Positions 1-10,692 of a stretch of DNA of 64,000 bases are shown piece after piece. The position numbers and the translations under genes are program-made. The DNA comes from Unio delphinus (taxonomy: Eukaryota; Mollusca; Bivalvia; Unionida; Unionidae). Every line of letters starts with the position of its first letter. Positions within the stretch are counted from its first letter, which is position 1. The stretch lies in the NCBI GenBank assembly GCA_029339505.1, contig JAQISU010000210.1, positions 17,321,001 to 17,385,000 of the forward strand, written 5' to 3'. The notes beneath the pieces were generated by a model that worked only from the letters and a program-made list of their open reading frames with translations, ran no database searches and was not told the origin of the DNA.

Positions 1-190
1 ATGACTCCAATTTCAAGAAGTATCATTGACCTCTGTAATATCTAGCATTTATAGGGAAAAAAACCTAGGAAATACACAATTTATGTCGATAAGGCATATG
101 TATTGGTATGATAATTGAAGTCAACTGTTCCAAATGATGCCTATGTTGATATCATTATTCAACTTGTAAGAATTAGGCGTGTATATCGGT
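1..190. other. no gene seen, left flank
   Basis: AT-rich sequence with no reading frame, repeat or RNA gene that I can support. The base composition changes to GC-richer at about 190-230, where the LINE begins. Confidence 0.5.
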
Positions 191-1055
191 AATATGATTC
201 GACGGTTCCTGTGGTCTAAGGTTGAAACAGCTGGGGGTGGGTGTGGGAGACAAGCGACCCACTCTTCCAGCTTGCTTCCTGATTGCCTCTGTCAACTAAA
301 ATCAAGCTCCTCGCTTTCGTGAGTGGCTTAGATTTTAATCCAGCGGACCATGTTATCCACTAACAAAAGGGTCACTGGTGCCTTAAAACCAGTTGTTTCG
401 GGTAGATGGGACTTGTAAACATTGCATGGTAGCTCACCTAGGATAAGGAAATCACCAATTCCAAACCTCTGCTGCCTTGCAGCTATACACACTCATGTGA
501 AAGGCTAAGGGAGTAAACCGCAACAAACGTTAGGAGACGGGGTTCCTAAGGCGGTCTGACATTGACTTCAACGTCATTCTGACAACTCCTGCGACGCTGT
601 TGGTGCCAAGATGTATGGGCATTCGTCGTTCGTTTGGGCCCACCAGCTACGTGGAGAGGGGCATCTGCTACAAGGACAACATCTGATTTTCCATACCACC
701 TTGCCCAGGCGTCGTAGCTCCACTGGAGAGGACACTCTAGCGTACTCTTACAGCGTCAGCACTACATGAGAAGTAGCAGTTTACCGGTTCTAAGTCAAAG
801 CTAAATTGGCTTAGAGCTTGGCGCCAGGGTTTACTTCTGACGGTGGGAAAGATCACCAGGTCTCACTGGATAGCTACCGCCCGTCTTAAGCTGGTAAGCC
901 CCCAGTCAGAAATGTGCTGCCAGCCATGGCCTGCCTGCTTCACTGGGCGCGAGAACCATCTCGACAAGTGGGTCTCAATACTCCACTTCAGGAAAGACTC
1001 AAAGAAGAAATAAGAAAACGGCAGCTCTTCGTTTTGCAACCTGAACATTAGGACC

Positions 1056-1748
1056 ATGCGTCCTGGATTGATCACTGACCTACAGCAGATCGTCGATGCA
1101 CGGAAGACTGCGATCATTGATAGAGAATTATCCCAACTGAACATCGACATTGCCTGTCTCCAGGAGACCCGACTGGCTGACAGCGCCACCATCAGGGAAG
1201 CCAATTACACGTTCGTTTGGCAGGGGAAGCCCTCGGATGAACCTAGGCAGCACGGTGTAGGCTTTACCGTAAAAAACGCGCTAGTCGCCTTCATTGAACC
1301 TCCGTCATCAGGTACTGAGATAATCCTTATCCTCCGGCTGTCAACATCCTTAGATGCAAGCAGCCCAGATAAAAAACAGCAGTTCATCACCAAAATGCAG
1401 GAAGTTCTCACCAAAGTGACACCTAATGACACAATTGACTCCATGTGGTCCCATCTCCGGGAGTCTGTGTGCAACTCAGCCATCACAGCTTACGGGAAGA
1501 GAAAACGGAAAAATGCCGACTGGTTCAGGTATGGGGCAAACTGGGAGGAGATGGAGCCCGTGAGTGAATCAAAGAGGAAAGCCATTCTGGCATTAAAGGC
1601 TGCACCTAGCCCAACAACATTGCAAGCCCTCAGGACCGCAAGGATCAACGCCCAGAAGACCGCCCGTCTTTGTGCCAACATCTACTGGCTTAACACCCTT
1701 GCAACAGTATACAGACAGCTGCCGACAACGGGGATGCAAGAGGAATGA
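1056..1748 (+). pseudogene. LINE endonuclease fragment, internally deleted
   Basis: The frame has 230 codons. The first 90 or so match the start of LINE EEP/AP-endonucleases: the motif CLQETRLAD around residues 34-42 carries the metal-binding glutamate (E37), followed by the conserved HGVGF block. After about residue 90 the sequence jumps to a lysine-rich linker (TAYGKRKRKNADWF) that in this family lies between the endonuclease and the reverse transcriptase. The centre and C-terminus of the nuclease, including its catalytic Asp/His motifs, are therefore missing. The call rests on the motif order and on the reverse transcriptase that follows. It cannot be an active nuclease. Confidence 0.7.
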
Positions 1749-1796
1749 ATCAGGGCATCAAGAAGGCGACAGCCACCACCACCCACCTCCAACTCA

Positions 1797-3591
1797 ATGA
1801 CGCCCCCCCCCCCCCTCAAGTCCAAGACAGGAGAATACATCACAGATCAGGGGACACAGATACTGCGATGGGTTGAGCACCATCTCGAGCTATATGCAAC
1901 CCAAAACAACGTCACTAACACTGCCCTGGATGATATTCTAGACATATCTGTCATGCAGGAGCTCGGAAAGGCCATAGACTGCCTTGCCTGTGGGAAGGCT
2001 CCCGGAAGCGACTGCCTGAAATTCTCAAGAGTGGGAAACCAGAGATATGCAGCCGCCACACATATTCCTCTGCCTCTTCTGCAAACAGGGATAGATCCCA
2101 TAGGACATGAGTGACATCAACATCGTCATTTTGTACAAAAACAAGAGACATCGTAGCGACTTCAACAAATACCGGTGCATCTCCCTCCTCAGCGTCGTCG
2201 GAAAGGCTTTCGCCCGTGTTGCCATGGCACACTTGAAGATCCTAGCCTCTCGTGTCTACCTAGAGTCCCAATGTGGATTTCGATCCGACAGATCAACTCT
2301 ATACATGATCTTCTCACTATGTTTGCTGCAGGAGAAATATCATGAGCAGAAGATGCCCCACTACATCGCCTTCATAGACCTCACGAAAGCCTTGACCTTG
2401 TCAGTTGGAGTGAAGTCTTCAGACTCCTGAAGAAGATTGGCTATCCCCCACGTCTACTTGCTGCCCTCATGTCGTTCCACGAGAACATGCACAGCACAGT
2501 GTGTTTCAATGACGCAACATCGGATGCCATCTAAGTAATCAGCGGAGTCAAACAAGGCTGAGTGCTTGCGCCGACCCTCTTCGCCATATTCTTCTCCATG
2601 CTTCTCCAGTACACTTTCAAGGACTTTGGCGAGGGAGTGTACATTGATACCAGGGCTGACAGAAAGCTGTTCAACATTGCCCGTCTCCGTGCCAAGACTA
2701 AAGTCACAGAGGTACTCATCTGTGAATTGCTTTTCACCGACGGTGAAGCCTTGACATCCCACACGGAAGATGGACTACAGCAACTGCTATGCCGTCTATT
2801 CCACGCTTGCGAGGAATTTGGACTGACCATCAGCTTGAAAAAAACGAACGTCATGGCGCAAGACGCAGACTTCCTTTCCTCTGTCACCATCGATGTGTAC
2901 AACTTGGAAGATGTCGATAACTTCACATACCTCGGGTCCAACATCTCGCTCTATCTCAATTGATTATGAGGTTAATGGTAACATTGCCAAGACAGTTGCA
3001 GTGATGGCCAGACTTAACCAGAGGATATGGAACAACCCCAACCTCACCGAGAAGACCAAACTGTGTGTCTACCAAGCCGACGTGCTCAGCTCACTCCTCC
3101 ATAGAAGCGAAACATGGACCCCCTGTACAAGACATGATAGCAAACTCAACAACTTCCAGCTGATATGTATGTGGCGCATTATGCACATCCAGTGGCAGGA
3201 CAAAGTAGCCAACATATAGGTTTTAGAACGCGCCAACATCAACAGCATGTTCTCCATTCTTAGCGAGAGGCGTCTTCGCTGGCTCGGCCATGTCAAGAGA
3301 ATGTAACCAGGCCGCATTGCGAAGGACCTGTTATATGGACAGTTAACAGAAGCTGCACGACCGACTGGGCGTCCACGCTTGCGCTACAAAGTTGTTTTCA
3401 AGAAAGACATGAAGACGGCCAACATCGATGTCAACAACTGGGAGAGCTGTGCTATGGACCGTCCCAACTGGCGCCTAGCTGTCAGGCAGGGAATTAGCAA
3501 TGCTGATGATGACAGGAATGGAAAGCACGCTAAAATGAGAGCCAGAAAGAATGAACAGCTGACTTTGGAGCTATACCATCGTCTCACGTAG
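1797..3591 (+). pseudogene. LINE reverse transcriptase, broken in several frames
   Basis: Pieces of one reverse transcriptase lie in successive frames: GKAPGSD block (about 1993), SDFNKYRCISLLSVVGK (about 2155), the IAFIDLTKA block carrying motif A (about 2365), VKQG*VLAPTLF with an in-frame TGA (about 2550), and the motif C region where the usual FADD reads FTDG (about 2733), so the second catalytic aspartate is lost. The tail contains the conserved LNNFQL, WLGHVKRM and RPRLRYK blocks and ends at a TAG near 3589. Stops also occur at about 2532, 2961, 3217 and 3304. It is clearly non-functional. A run of 14 C at about 1803-1816 precedes it. Confidence 0.75.
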
Positions 3592-4029
3592 ACGGACGGG
3601 TGCCAAGAATGATTCCTCGTTGAGCTTATTGAGGTAGATATTTGTGTGAAAGGTGTTTTATTCAACACTGCAGAAGTATTTCATTATAGATAAAGTGAGA
3701 TAGGCTTAGGTAATTATTTGGCAACGGCTGATTTAGCTTCGTGTTAACATTGGATAGTACGAGAAGGGAAGCTGCTAATAACACAGATTAGAAAATGTAG
3801 CAGTGTTTCGACAATTAGATAAAAAACTTGTGAATATGTATTTAAAAAGCTGCAAGACATTGGGAAACAACTAATGCGAAGCTGTCTGCCTTAGAAATGT
3901 TGATCCATATGGCAGACGTGAATATTACATAGCACTATTACATGATGGTCTATGTGTGAGGTCAAATCACGTGACCTGCTTTGCAAGCATTTGGATATGC
4001 TCTTGAGTATCATAATACGCAGAGGAACA
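3592..4029. other. no gene seen
   Basis: AT-rich sequence between the LINE and a minisatellite. Short open frames here have no recognisable motif. Confidence 0.5.
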
Positions 4030-4330
4030 ACACAAAGCAACATACATCTGTCACTGCCAAAGTACAAACATATCTCACTGCCATCGTCACAAACATATGT
4101 CACTGCCAAAGCCATAAACAGCTGTCACTTCCAAAGCCACAAACATCTGTTACTTCTAAAGTACAAATATATGTGACTGTCAAAGTACAAACATATATCA
4201 CTTTCAAAGCAGTAAGCATCTGTCACTGTCAAAGCCATAAACATATGTCACTGCCAAAGCCATAAACATGTGTAACTGCCATATTCACAAACATATGTCA
4301 CTGCCAAAGTACAAATATATGCCACAACCA
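4030..4330. repeat. 24-25-bp minisatellite
   Basis: About twelve imperfect head-to-tail copies of a unit close to AAACATATGTCACTGCCAAA plus a variable GCCAT or GTAC end. Open frames in this stretch are a by-product of the repeat. Confidence 0.8.
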
Positions 4331-7300
4331 CAGTAATTAATGAAATAACCACCAGGATTTAAGCGATCGCAGTTTAGGTTCTGATCCTGATAAAATACAA
4401 AACATGAAGCAAACCCTGGACAATATTTCTCATTTAGAAAGATGAGACTCAACCCTACCCGTATTGTAAGATTGCCTACAGTGCCACATCTAAAACAGCT
4501 TGGATGACACAACAGAATTCGCATGCAACGTCGTATGAATTACATCAGTCAGAATTGAATTATTAGAACCCATATTTGTACCGAATAAAAAATGGATGAA
4601 CAAGAATGTGATGATGCCCCTGTTGTTACTACTGAAATGACTGAGTATGTTTTTGAAAGAAAACGCCACAACAGTGACAAGTATCAAACTGTAATTTGAG
4701 AAAAGTAATATCAAGTTTTAAAAACATGTGGTCATTATCCCACACCCATACACCAGGCAAAGAAGCCTTTATTCCTGTAATAATAATAGTATTACAAAAC
4801 GTTGTGGTCAAAGCAGACATTGTTCTTCATGACCATTTGGTTTTGCCACATAGTCGTGAGAAGATTGAATTTAAAACTACTACGCCATGGATTCGCGGTC
4901 ATTCTCGCAGAATCAAGAAGCACAATGACATCAGCGCTATAAGGATGAAATTGGCGGAGGTATTGAAAAGCTTATCGGAACGCTGAAACAAATATAGTAA
5001 TGCAGGATGGAAATGGACTCTCAAAAAGTGCACACGAATTAGTCCAGCTCTCGTGGTATTAGTGGATCCAATTACACATCAACACTGTCGGTCATAAGCG
5101 TACAAACATAGGCAACAGATTGTTGAATGGGCAATTTTGTCGACATAATAACTGTTCAGTGATATTCATGAACTACCCCAAAAATACCGTGACAGCTGGA
5201 TAAATCCAACCTTGGTGATCCTGTACCGGTTACCAAAGTCACATTGAGGAAATCTGAAACTTATCGGATATATCACTATTAATTTATTCGCGTCTGACAA
5301 AGCAACACAGTAAGTACTAATACAAAATCTTTCCATGCAGACGTTGAATGCATCTATTTACGACTCAAGAACTGCTCAACAGTCATAACCTATAAAACAC
5401 CACAGCACACAATTGTACATGAGCCTGATAGAACACTGAATGATTTACTGCAGTACAACGAAAGATTAAAGTCCCATATAGCATCATGACTGATTTGAAT
5501 GCTTGAAGTATTTAGTGAAAGCTCTGCTAGCAAAGATACAAATAAGTTTGATTTTGATCAGACAGAGCAAATTGCTGAACAAGTTCCATGTTAGGTAGTA
5601 AAACTTCGTGAAAGCATCACGGATCAGCCAGACCTTTATTGTGATCCGGGTATTCCAGACACATTTGAGGTACTTCTCAGGTCGATCAAATTTAAAGCAA
5701 AAGCTTGAATCACCAGCAGATATTTTTAAGACTTTTGATAAGATTTGTGAGATCTCCACAGCTAGATATTGCAGGATTGTTGCAAAGGGGGGAATCACCA
5801 GCATCTCGATGACTATCACGTTTTGTATAGATGTGTTGTTGATCATAATTGTGTGATATTGCCATATAATGGCATAAGCTCGATCTCACCGGATATGGGC
5901 TGGGATGCATTGTTGTATAAACCCAAAATGGAACTGGGCTTGCACAGTATCAGTGACTAGCACATGTTAATCGAGAGATCACTTCATCGTGGAATATCAA
6001 TGTCAAGCCATAAATATTTTCGTGGCAACAACACCAACGTGGATAGCTATCCTCAACAGCTCCATCATGTATCTATATGATAATAAATTGTTAGGGCTGG
6101 CCCATGATGCAACCACTTCCTGTTGATGTATTTCATTGGATCGATACTGCACACATTGATCTACAGAAACACCTGCATGATCACGTAATCCAGTTATTAC
6201 GGATTCTTCTTTGAAGTTGAGTTGTTATATTTTGAGCGCTTGCACGGTCCCACCAGGATTATCTGCTGATAGATGTGTTGTCGGTGTCCAGTACATGGTT
6301 TTCCCGTTTATCAGTACACCATCATAGATGAGTTCAGCCGCAAATGCACTGAAAGCACAAATCTGATACCATGTCTTCAAACCTTCGTTATGATATCCAC
6401 CAATACATTTTATTCTAAATATGTATTTGCTGTTATCAACAAGATTATTAATGATAGCAGATGCTTGTATATTATACATCAACGAAAATATCATCACCAT
6501 CAATTGCAAAAGTTGACCAAAAAATGACATGCACCATCTTTGATAAACTCATTATTTGATAAAATCAAGCAATTGTAACTCAAATGGTAATTGTTTTTTG
6601 TCACATTGAAATCTTTCAAGATCTGATTTGTTTATGTGATCTGGCACAATCGCATATAACCTTGCAGACTCGTCTTGTGCTGCTTCTAGTGATCTGATGT
6701 TGCTTATGGTGAGATTTGAACTGTTTTTCCTTATAGTAATGTGCTTTTGTTCCGGGAGAGATTTTACTATTTTCGTTGCAGTAATCCAGCTCCGTCCAAT
6801 AGCCCCATGCTATATAGTTATTTTTATTTAATATATATTAGTATTTCTCCAATTAGGTTTCTTTTACTAATAGTATTATGATAAGCAAACGTAGAACAAT
6901 TGATAGCAAATGGGATCATGTACACCTTGTGGAAAAAATAGTCGCAGTGATTATCGTGCGATTGATTCACAGAGCGCTCGACGTGAAACTACCAGCTCAA
7001 GACATCGTCTGGTTTGTGGAGTTGATATTAAGGGAAAACCACAGTTAAGTGTAGCTTATGGAGGAAGAAGGAACGTACGTTGAAAAGAAACTTGGAGATA
7101 ACAAATGCATCAGATCACGTAAAAAAGTAATAATAAACACACCGAAGATTACATGAAGAGATACATAGCAAAAACAAAACTGACCACACAAGTGACGCCT
7201 CAGTTGACCAAGTAGGTAACGACTCGCACAGCGCCCCTTAAGTCGATTACCCACCCCCATATTGTTTATATTCTGACTAAAAACGTATCAAATAGCACGT

Positions 7301-8337
7301 AAAAAAATCATCATGATGTGTCCTATATAGTTTATGTGTATCTGTTCTTTGGTCATTCTAATGGTTCCGTGTGTTTTTTGTTACGTCATTTCTTTTCACC
7401 CATGTTTAACTCCCAATTGGTCGGTTAACCCTATGAGCTGCTAATGAAAAAGAATTGCTTTATGTATCATCTGGGAAATATATCGCGGTAAACTGGTATA
7501 CAGGTAATTACAGCTAAATATGCCCTACTCTGTACAGTAACAAGAATACTGTATCGCTGATTAGGTTTGGTTTTCTTAATAACTCAATTTCAAACTTTGG
7601 AAATCTTCAAAATATCATTACAAAAACTGAACTGAACTGTAAGATTTATTTATAATCAAATTTTGCGGACATACGCTTAACCGGCATTATTTATGAACCT
7701 TACAAATAATGGTAAACATAACTTACTTTTTTAGCAATAAGCAACAGCATCAAACTGTGTTAATCTGCTGTTAAACGTTTGTGTAGAAAATCAGTCCAAT
7801 ATTGCATTTTAGCTTTAGGTTTAGCTGAAGTCCGCATCCGAATGAACTAATCTGAAAATAGATATATCGATTGTCTGCACTTCCGGTGATTTTTACCGCA
7901 GAGGCTACATTAGTAAAACTTCTTTGTAGGTATTATTATTATTGAGTTTTAGCTATTAGTTAGGAATATTTTTGTTTTCTGTGTATGACCTTCTATTTTC
8001 CAGTTGAAACTATTCTCAAAAGAAGTCTTGTTTACAGCAAAGTGTTAACATTGTGTTCTCGAATTTTGGGAGGAGTATAGGTGGGTGCCAACGGTCGCTC
8101 TGTGCTTGCACAAACTGTTTGGTGTATATTGTTCTACTCAAGAGTATTCTTAAAGGGTCTGCAGCCTACGTTATAACAGGTAGAGCAAATGGATACAATT
8201 TTAGTATAATATTGTTCAAAGATGTATGACTATTCCCCAGTCTCATTTCCAAGAAAAAGATTTTCTTAACACCCTTACAATTAACTGTCATATCATGCAA
8301 ATATTTGGAAATTTTTTAAACAAAAATGTAATTAGCA
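4331..8337. other. no confirmed gene; unrecognised degenerate reading frames
   Basis: I cannot identify a gene here. Several fragments look more protein-like than random sequence: 4830-4985 (+, basic, with PWIRGHSRRIKKHND), 5769-5960 (+, DDYHVLYRCVVDHNCVILPYNG), 6225-6800 (-, two frames, including KTWYQICAFSAF and SLEAAQDESARLYAIVPDHI) and 6909-7082 (+, starting MGSCTPCGKN). Stops break all of them. They may be remains of a mobile or viral element next to the one at 8.3 kb, but I matched none to a family. 7100-8337 shows nothing. Confidence 0.3.
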
Positions 8338-8510
8338 GCAGAGAGGGTGAGCCGGACATCTTTCAAACAAAATATCACTTTTAACCGTCAAAACGGCAAA
8401 TAGAGCCTTCCTACGAATTTTCATGTTTTAAACAAAAAAAAAAATAAAGTCTCCATTTGCCAAACAGAGCCTTAGTCATTTTTGTCTGAAAACACGATCT
8501 TGCAGGAGGC
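8338..8510 (+). repeat. left inverted terminal repeat of the virus-like element
   Basis: Starts with AGCAGAGAGGGTGA and continues with a block AATAGAGCCTTCCTACGAA, a T/A-rich run and AAAGTCTCCATTTGCCAAAC. The same order of blocks occurs in reverse complement at 27945-27760, so the two mark the ends of one element about 19.6 kb long. It lies directly outside the end of the packaging ATPase gene. A target duplication was not evident. Confidence 0.75.
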
Positions 8511-8542
8511 TTCAAAATGGGTAAAAACTCACCTCTATGATT

Positions 8543-9207
8543 TCAACCGAATATTTCATCAAGTCCGACACGATATCGCGTCCGAGGGTCTGCTAAATTT
8601 ATCGTCACAAATCCGTGTGGCATTGACTGAGCGTGACTAAAGAAATTTTTAAATTGATTATGATTCATATCACCGCTGCACCAGGTCTGATGAATATTTC
8701 GTAGTGTATGAGTATCAACTCCGTTAAACACACACAGCAGATTGCAATTATCGCGAATCATTTTTGGTATTTGTGTGTACCGTTGAGTGACATATATCAC
8801 GTCAGTGTTTTTGTGCCGCCCCCGGGAAATATTCTAGCAGGATTCTTTTGATTATCTAACATGATATCGTCATAGACACCTAAATTGTTAATACTTCCGT
8901 CGATGGAATCAATACTCGGTGCATCATTGATATCGGTTATAAATTCAATGATATCATCATCGATTTGAAATTCTTTTGCTTTCTCGTTGAAATCCCTTAG
9001 CACTTCATAGCATCGCTGATCGTCTACACTCGGGGCTATTAAATACAATTTGTTCCATTTCATCCATCTCGTTATCAAATTAAGTAGCAATTGTGTCTTT
9101 CCGCTTCCAGATGGTCCGATTATAATCATTCTAATTGAATTCGGCAACATTTCATGGTGTTTAATAGGTTCCCGTCGTGGGGTAGCTGAATAATCAATTA
9201 TATTCAT
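8543..9207 (-). pseudogene. FtsK/A32-like genome-packaging ATPase, left copy
   Basis: The product is a viral DNA-packaging ATPase that would pump genomes into capsids. The start at 9207 gives MNIIDYSATPRREP, then Walker A IIGPSGSGKTQ (about residues 28-38) and an acidic Walker B-like block GVYDDIMLD, then PARIFPGGG. At about 8800-8820 the frame shifts. The remainder, beginning IYVTQRYTQIPK and ending DEIFG at 8543, is in another frame. Total length is about 220 codons, normal for Polinton/adintovirus ATPases. The right copy (27064-27723) keeps the frame across this point, which places the lesion here. The start lies 17 bp from the divergent DUF5679-PLA2 start. Confidence 0.85.
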
Positions 9208-9224
9208 GCCGTAATATATAAATT

Positions 9225-9736
9225 ATGGATCTATATTGTGTGAAGTGTAAAAAACGTACTGGCACAGATAACTTGACGACGATTACAACTAAAAATAACC
9301 GATCAGCGCTTTCTGGTAAATGCGTACCATGTAGTACAAAGAAATTTAGATTTGTTTTAAAGGATTTAATAAAAAACGAGGGGGTGATATCGCAGCCAAA
9401 TTGGCAAAACTCCCTGGGACACCATGGGCAAAATACTCCGGAGAAAAACACCTTCCAGGATATAGCTACTGTGGACCGGGAACAAGACTTGATATCAGAC
9501 TCAATGATCAAAATCAGCCCCGACCCGGTGAAGAACCAATAAATGCCATTGATAAGGTGTGTCACCTTCATGATGTTGCTTATAAAAGCAGCGATTTGCG
9601 ACACAGGCATCTCGCGGATGTGAAATTAATTCATGCGTTAAATGCTATTCCTGATAAATCCTTCAAAGAAAAATTGGCTTCATTTTTGATAAAATCGGCT
9701 ATGAAAGGTAAATTGATGTTAGGTGCTGGTAATTAA
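9225..9736 (+). CDS. DUF5679 zinc ribbon joined to phospholipase A2-like domain, left copy, in two frames
   Basis: The first frame (9225 on) encodes a two-CxxC zinc ribbon: CVKC near residue 5 and CVPC near residue 33, ending KKFRF, as in DUF5679. The second frame (-1 relative to it) encodes a PLA2-like domain of the parvovirus VP1/adintovirus type: LPGTPWAKY, calcium loop YCGPGT, and the catalytic pair in CHLHDVAY. It ends at a TAA at 9734-9736. The change of frame falls at A AAA AAC (9371-9377), a canonical -1 slippery heptamer, and the right copy has the same arrangement. The whole reads as about 170 residues if the shift is used. The PLA2 activity probably opens endosomal membranes during entry (family knowledge). 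No other lesion is seen in this copy. The alternative is an ancestral one-base error shared by both copies. Confidence 0.7.
9371..9377 (+). promoter_or_regulatory. candidate -1 ribosomal frameshift heptamer A_AAA_AAC (left copy)
   Basis: In the zero frame set by the start at 9225 the codons read ATA AAA AAC, so the heptamer is in the required phase. After a -1 slip the next codon begins at 9377 and runs without a stop into the PLA2 domain. The right copy has the same heptamer in the same phase (26888-26882, minus strand), although the sequence before it differs. A stimulatory downstream structure was not established. Confidence 0.55.
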
Positions 9737-9743
9737 TAACAAC

Positions 9744-10692
9744 ATGGAATCTATTTATTATTCTCCGAAAGGATACTGGAGAGGCAAGGCAGCAATCAAT
9801 AAACTCGCTAGCGCTGCAAAAGTGAAAAAAACCCACTGCGGCTCATTGGTTATCCAAACAGGCACTATGACAAATTTATCTACCACCGCCTAAACAAATT
9901 CACTACTCGCATTTTGATGTGACTGTCCCTAATGAAGTTCATCAAGCTGATATATTATTTCTGCCACATGATGGTGGTTACAAATACGCGTTAACTGTAG
10001 TTGATGTTGCAAGTCGATACAAAGAAGCAGAACCGTTAAAAACAAAATCATCACCTGAAGTTGCTTCTGCATTTGAAAGGATTTATCGAAGGGGTGCTCT
10101 GCACTGGCCAAATCTATTACAAGTTGATCCTGGCAAGGAATTTTAGGGTGCAGTGTTATCAATAATGAAAAATCATAATGTCACCATCAGACGGGGGCAT
10201 ACTGCGCTACATCGCGATCAGGCAACTGTAGAACGATTTAATAAAACCCTTGCTGAGCGGTTATTTGGATATCAATACGCAAAATAATTCATCCAAGAAA
10301 AAAGATCCCGTGAATGGGTCAAAAGATTACCAGCTGTGATTACCGCACTGAATAATGAGATTACTAGAACAATCAACATGAAACCTATCAACGCTATTAA
10401 AAAGAAGTCTATACCCGTACAACCACAAAAAGATTTCAAAGAACCAATTCTTGGTAGTAATATCACTGTTAGGTATTTATACGAACCAGGAGAGCTTGAA
10501 GGTGGCAGAAAAAGGGCAACTGATCCTATTTGGAGTGTTACTGCACACAAGATATCTAGTATAACACGATCTAGCGTTTCTAGACCAGCAATCTATAGAC
10601 TGGACTCAACTGCCCCTCAACGAGGATTTACTCGACAACAATTACAAGTGATACCCTAGGATACTCAATTACCACCGCTGGGTCTTAATTAG
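9744..10692 (+). pseudogene. DDE (rve) integrase, left copy
   Basis: A retroviral-type integrase that would insert the viral genome into host DNA. The start is at 9744 (MESIYYSPKGYW). The catalytic D-D-E residues are visible as QADILFLP, LQVDPGKEF and VERFN, with 34 residues between the last two. A C-terminal SH3-like segment follows (VRYLYEPGELEGG). Lesions: frameshift in an A-run near 9826, TGA at about 9868, TAG at 10144 after GKEF, TAA near 10286, TAG at 10657, and a further frame that ends naturally with LGLN-stop at 10690-10692. That natural stop overlaps the convergent polymerase-helicase gene end (10685) by 8 bp. Confidence 0.85.

Larger units (their letters stand above)
190..3640 (+). 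mobile_element. decayed non-LTR retrotransposon (LINE) with EEP endonuclease and reverse transcriptase
   Basis: The segment is GC-richer than its surroundings. It contains, in order on the + strand, a long untranslated leader (about 190-1055), an AP-endonuclease-like start (1056), reverse transcriptase blocks (about 1930-2960) and the typical C-terminal tail of this LINE type (about 2970-3590). Proteins of this group are often annotated in databases as craniofacial development protein 2-like or RNA-directed DNA polymerase. Multiple stops and frameshifts show that it is dead. The outer ends were set by composition and by the last coding codon; I saw no target duplication and no clear 3' tail. 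Clade assignment (RTE-like or related) is inference. Confidence 0.75.

Noticed and set aside
4030..4330. possible CRISPR-like repeat array
   Set aside because: Units are adjacent and imperfect with no unique spacers; it is an ordinary minisatellite in an animal genome.
8326..8343. target-site duplication for the viral element
   Set aside because: Bases outside the left end (GTAATTAGC) and right end (ACTTACTGC) do not match convincingly, so no duplication is claimed.
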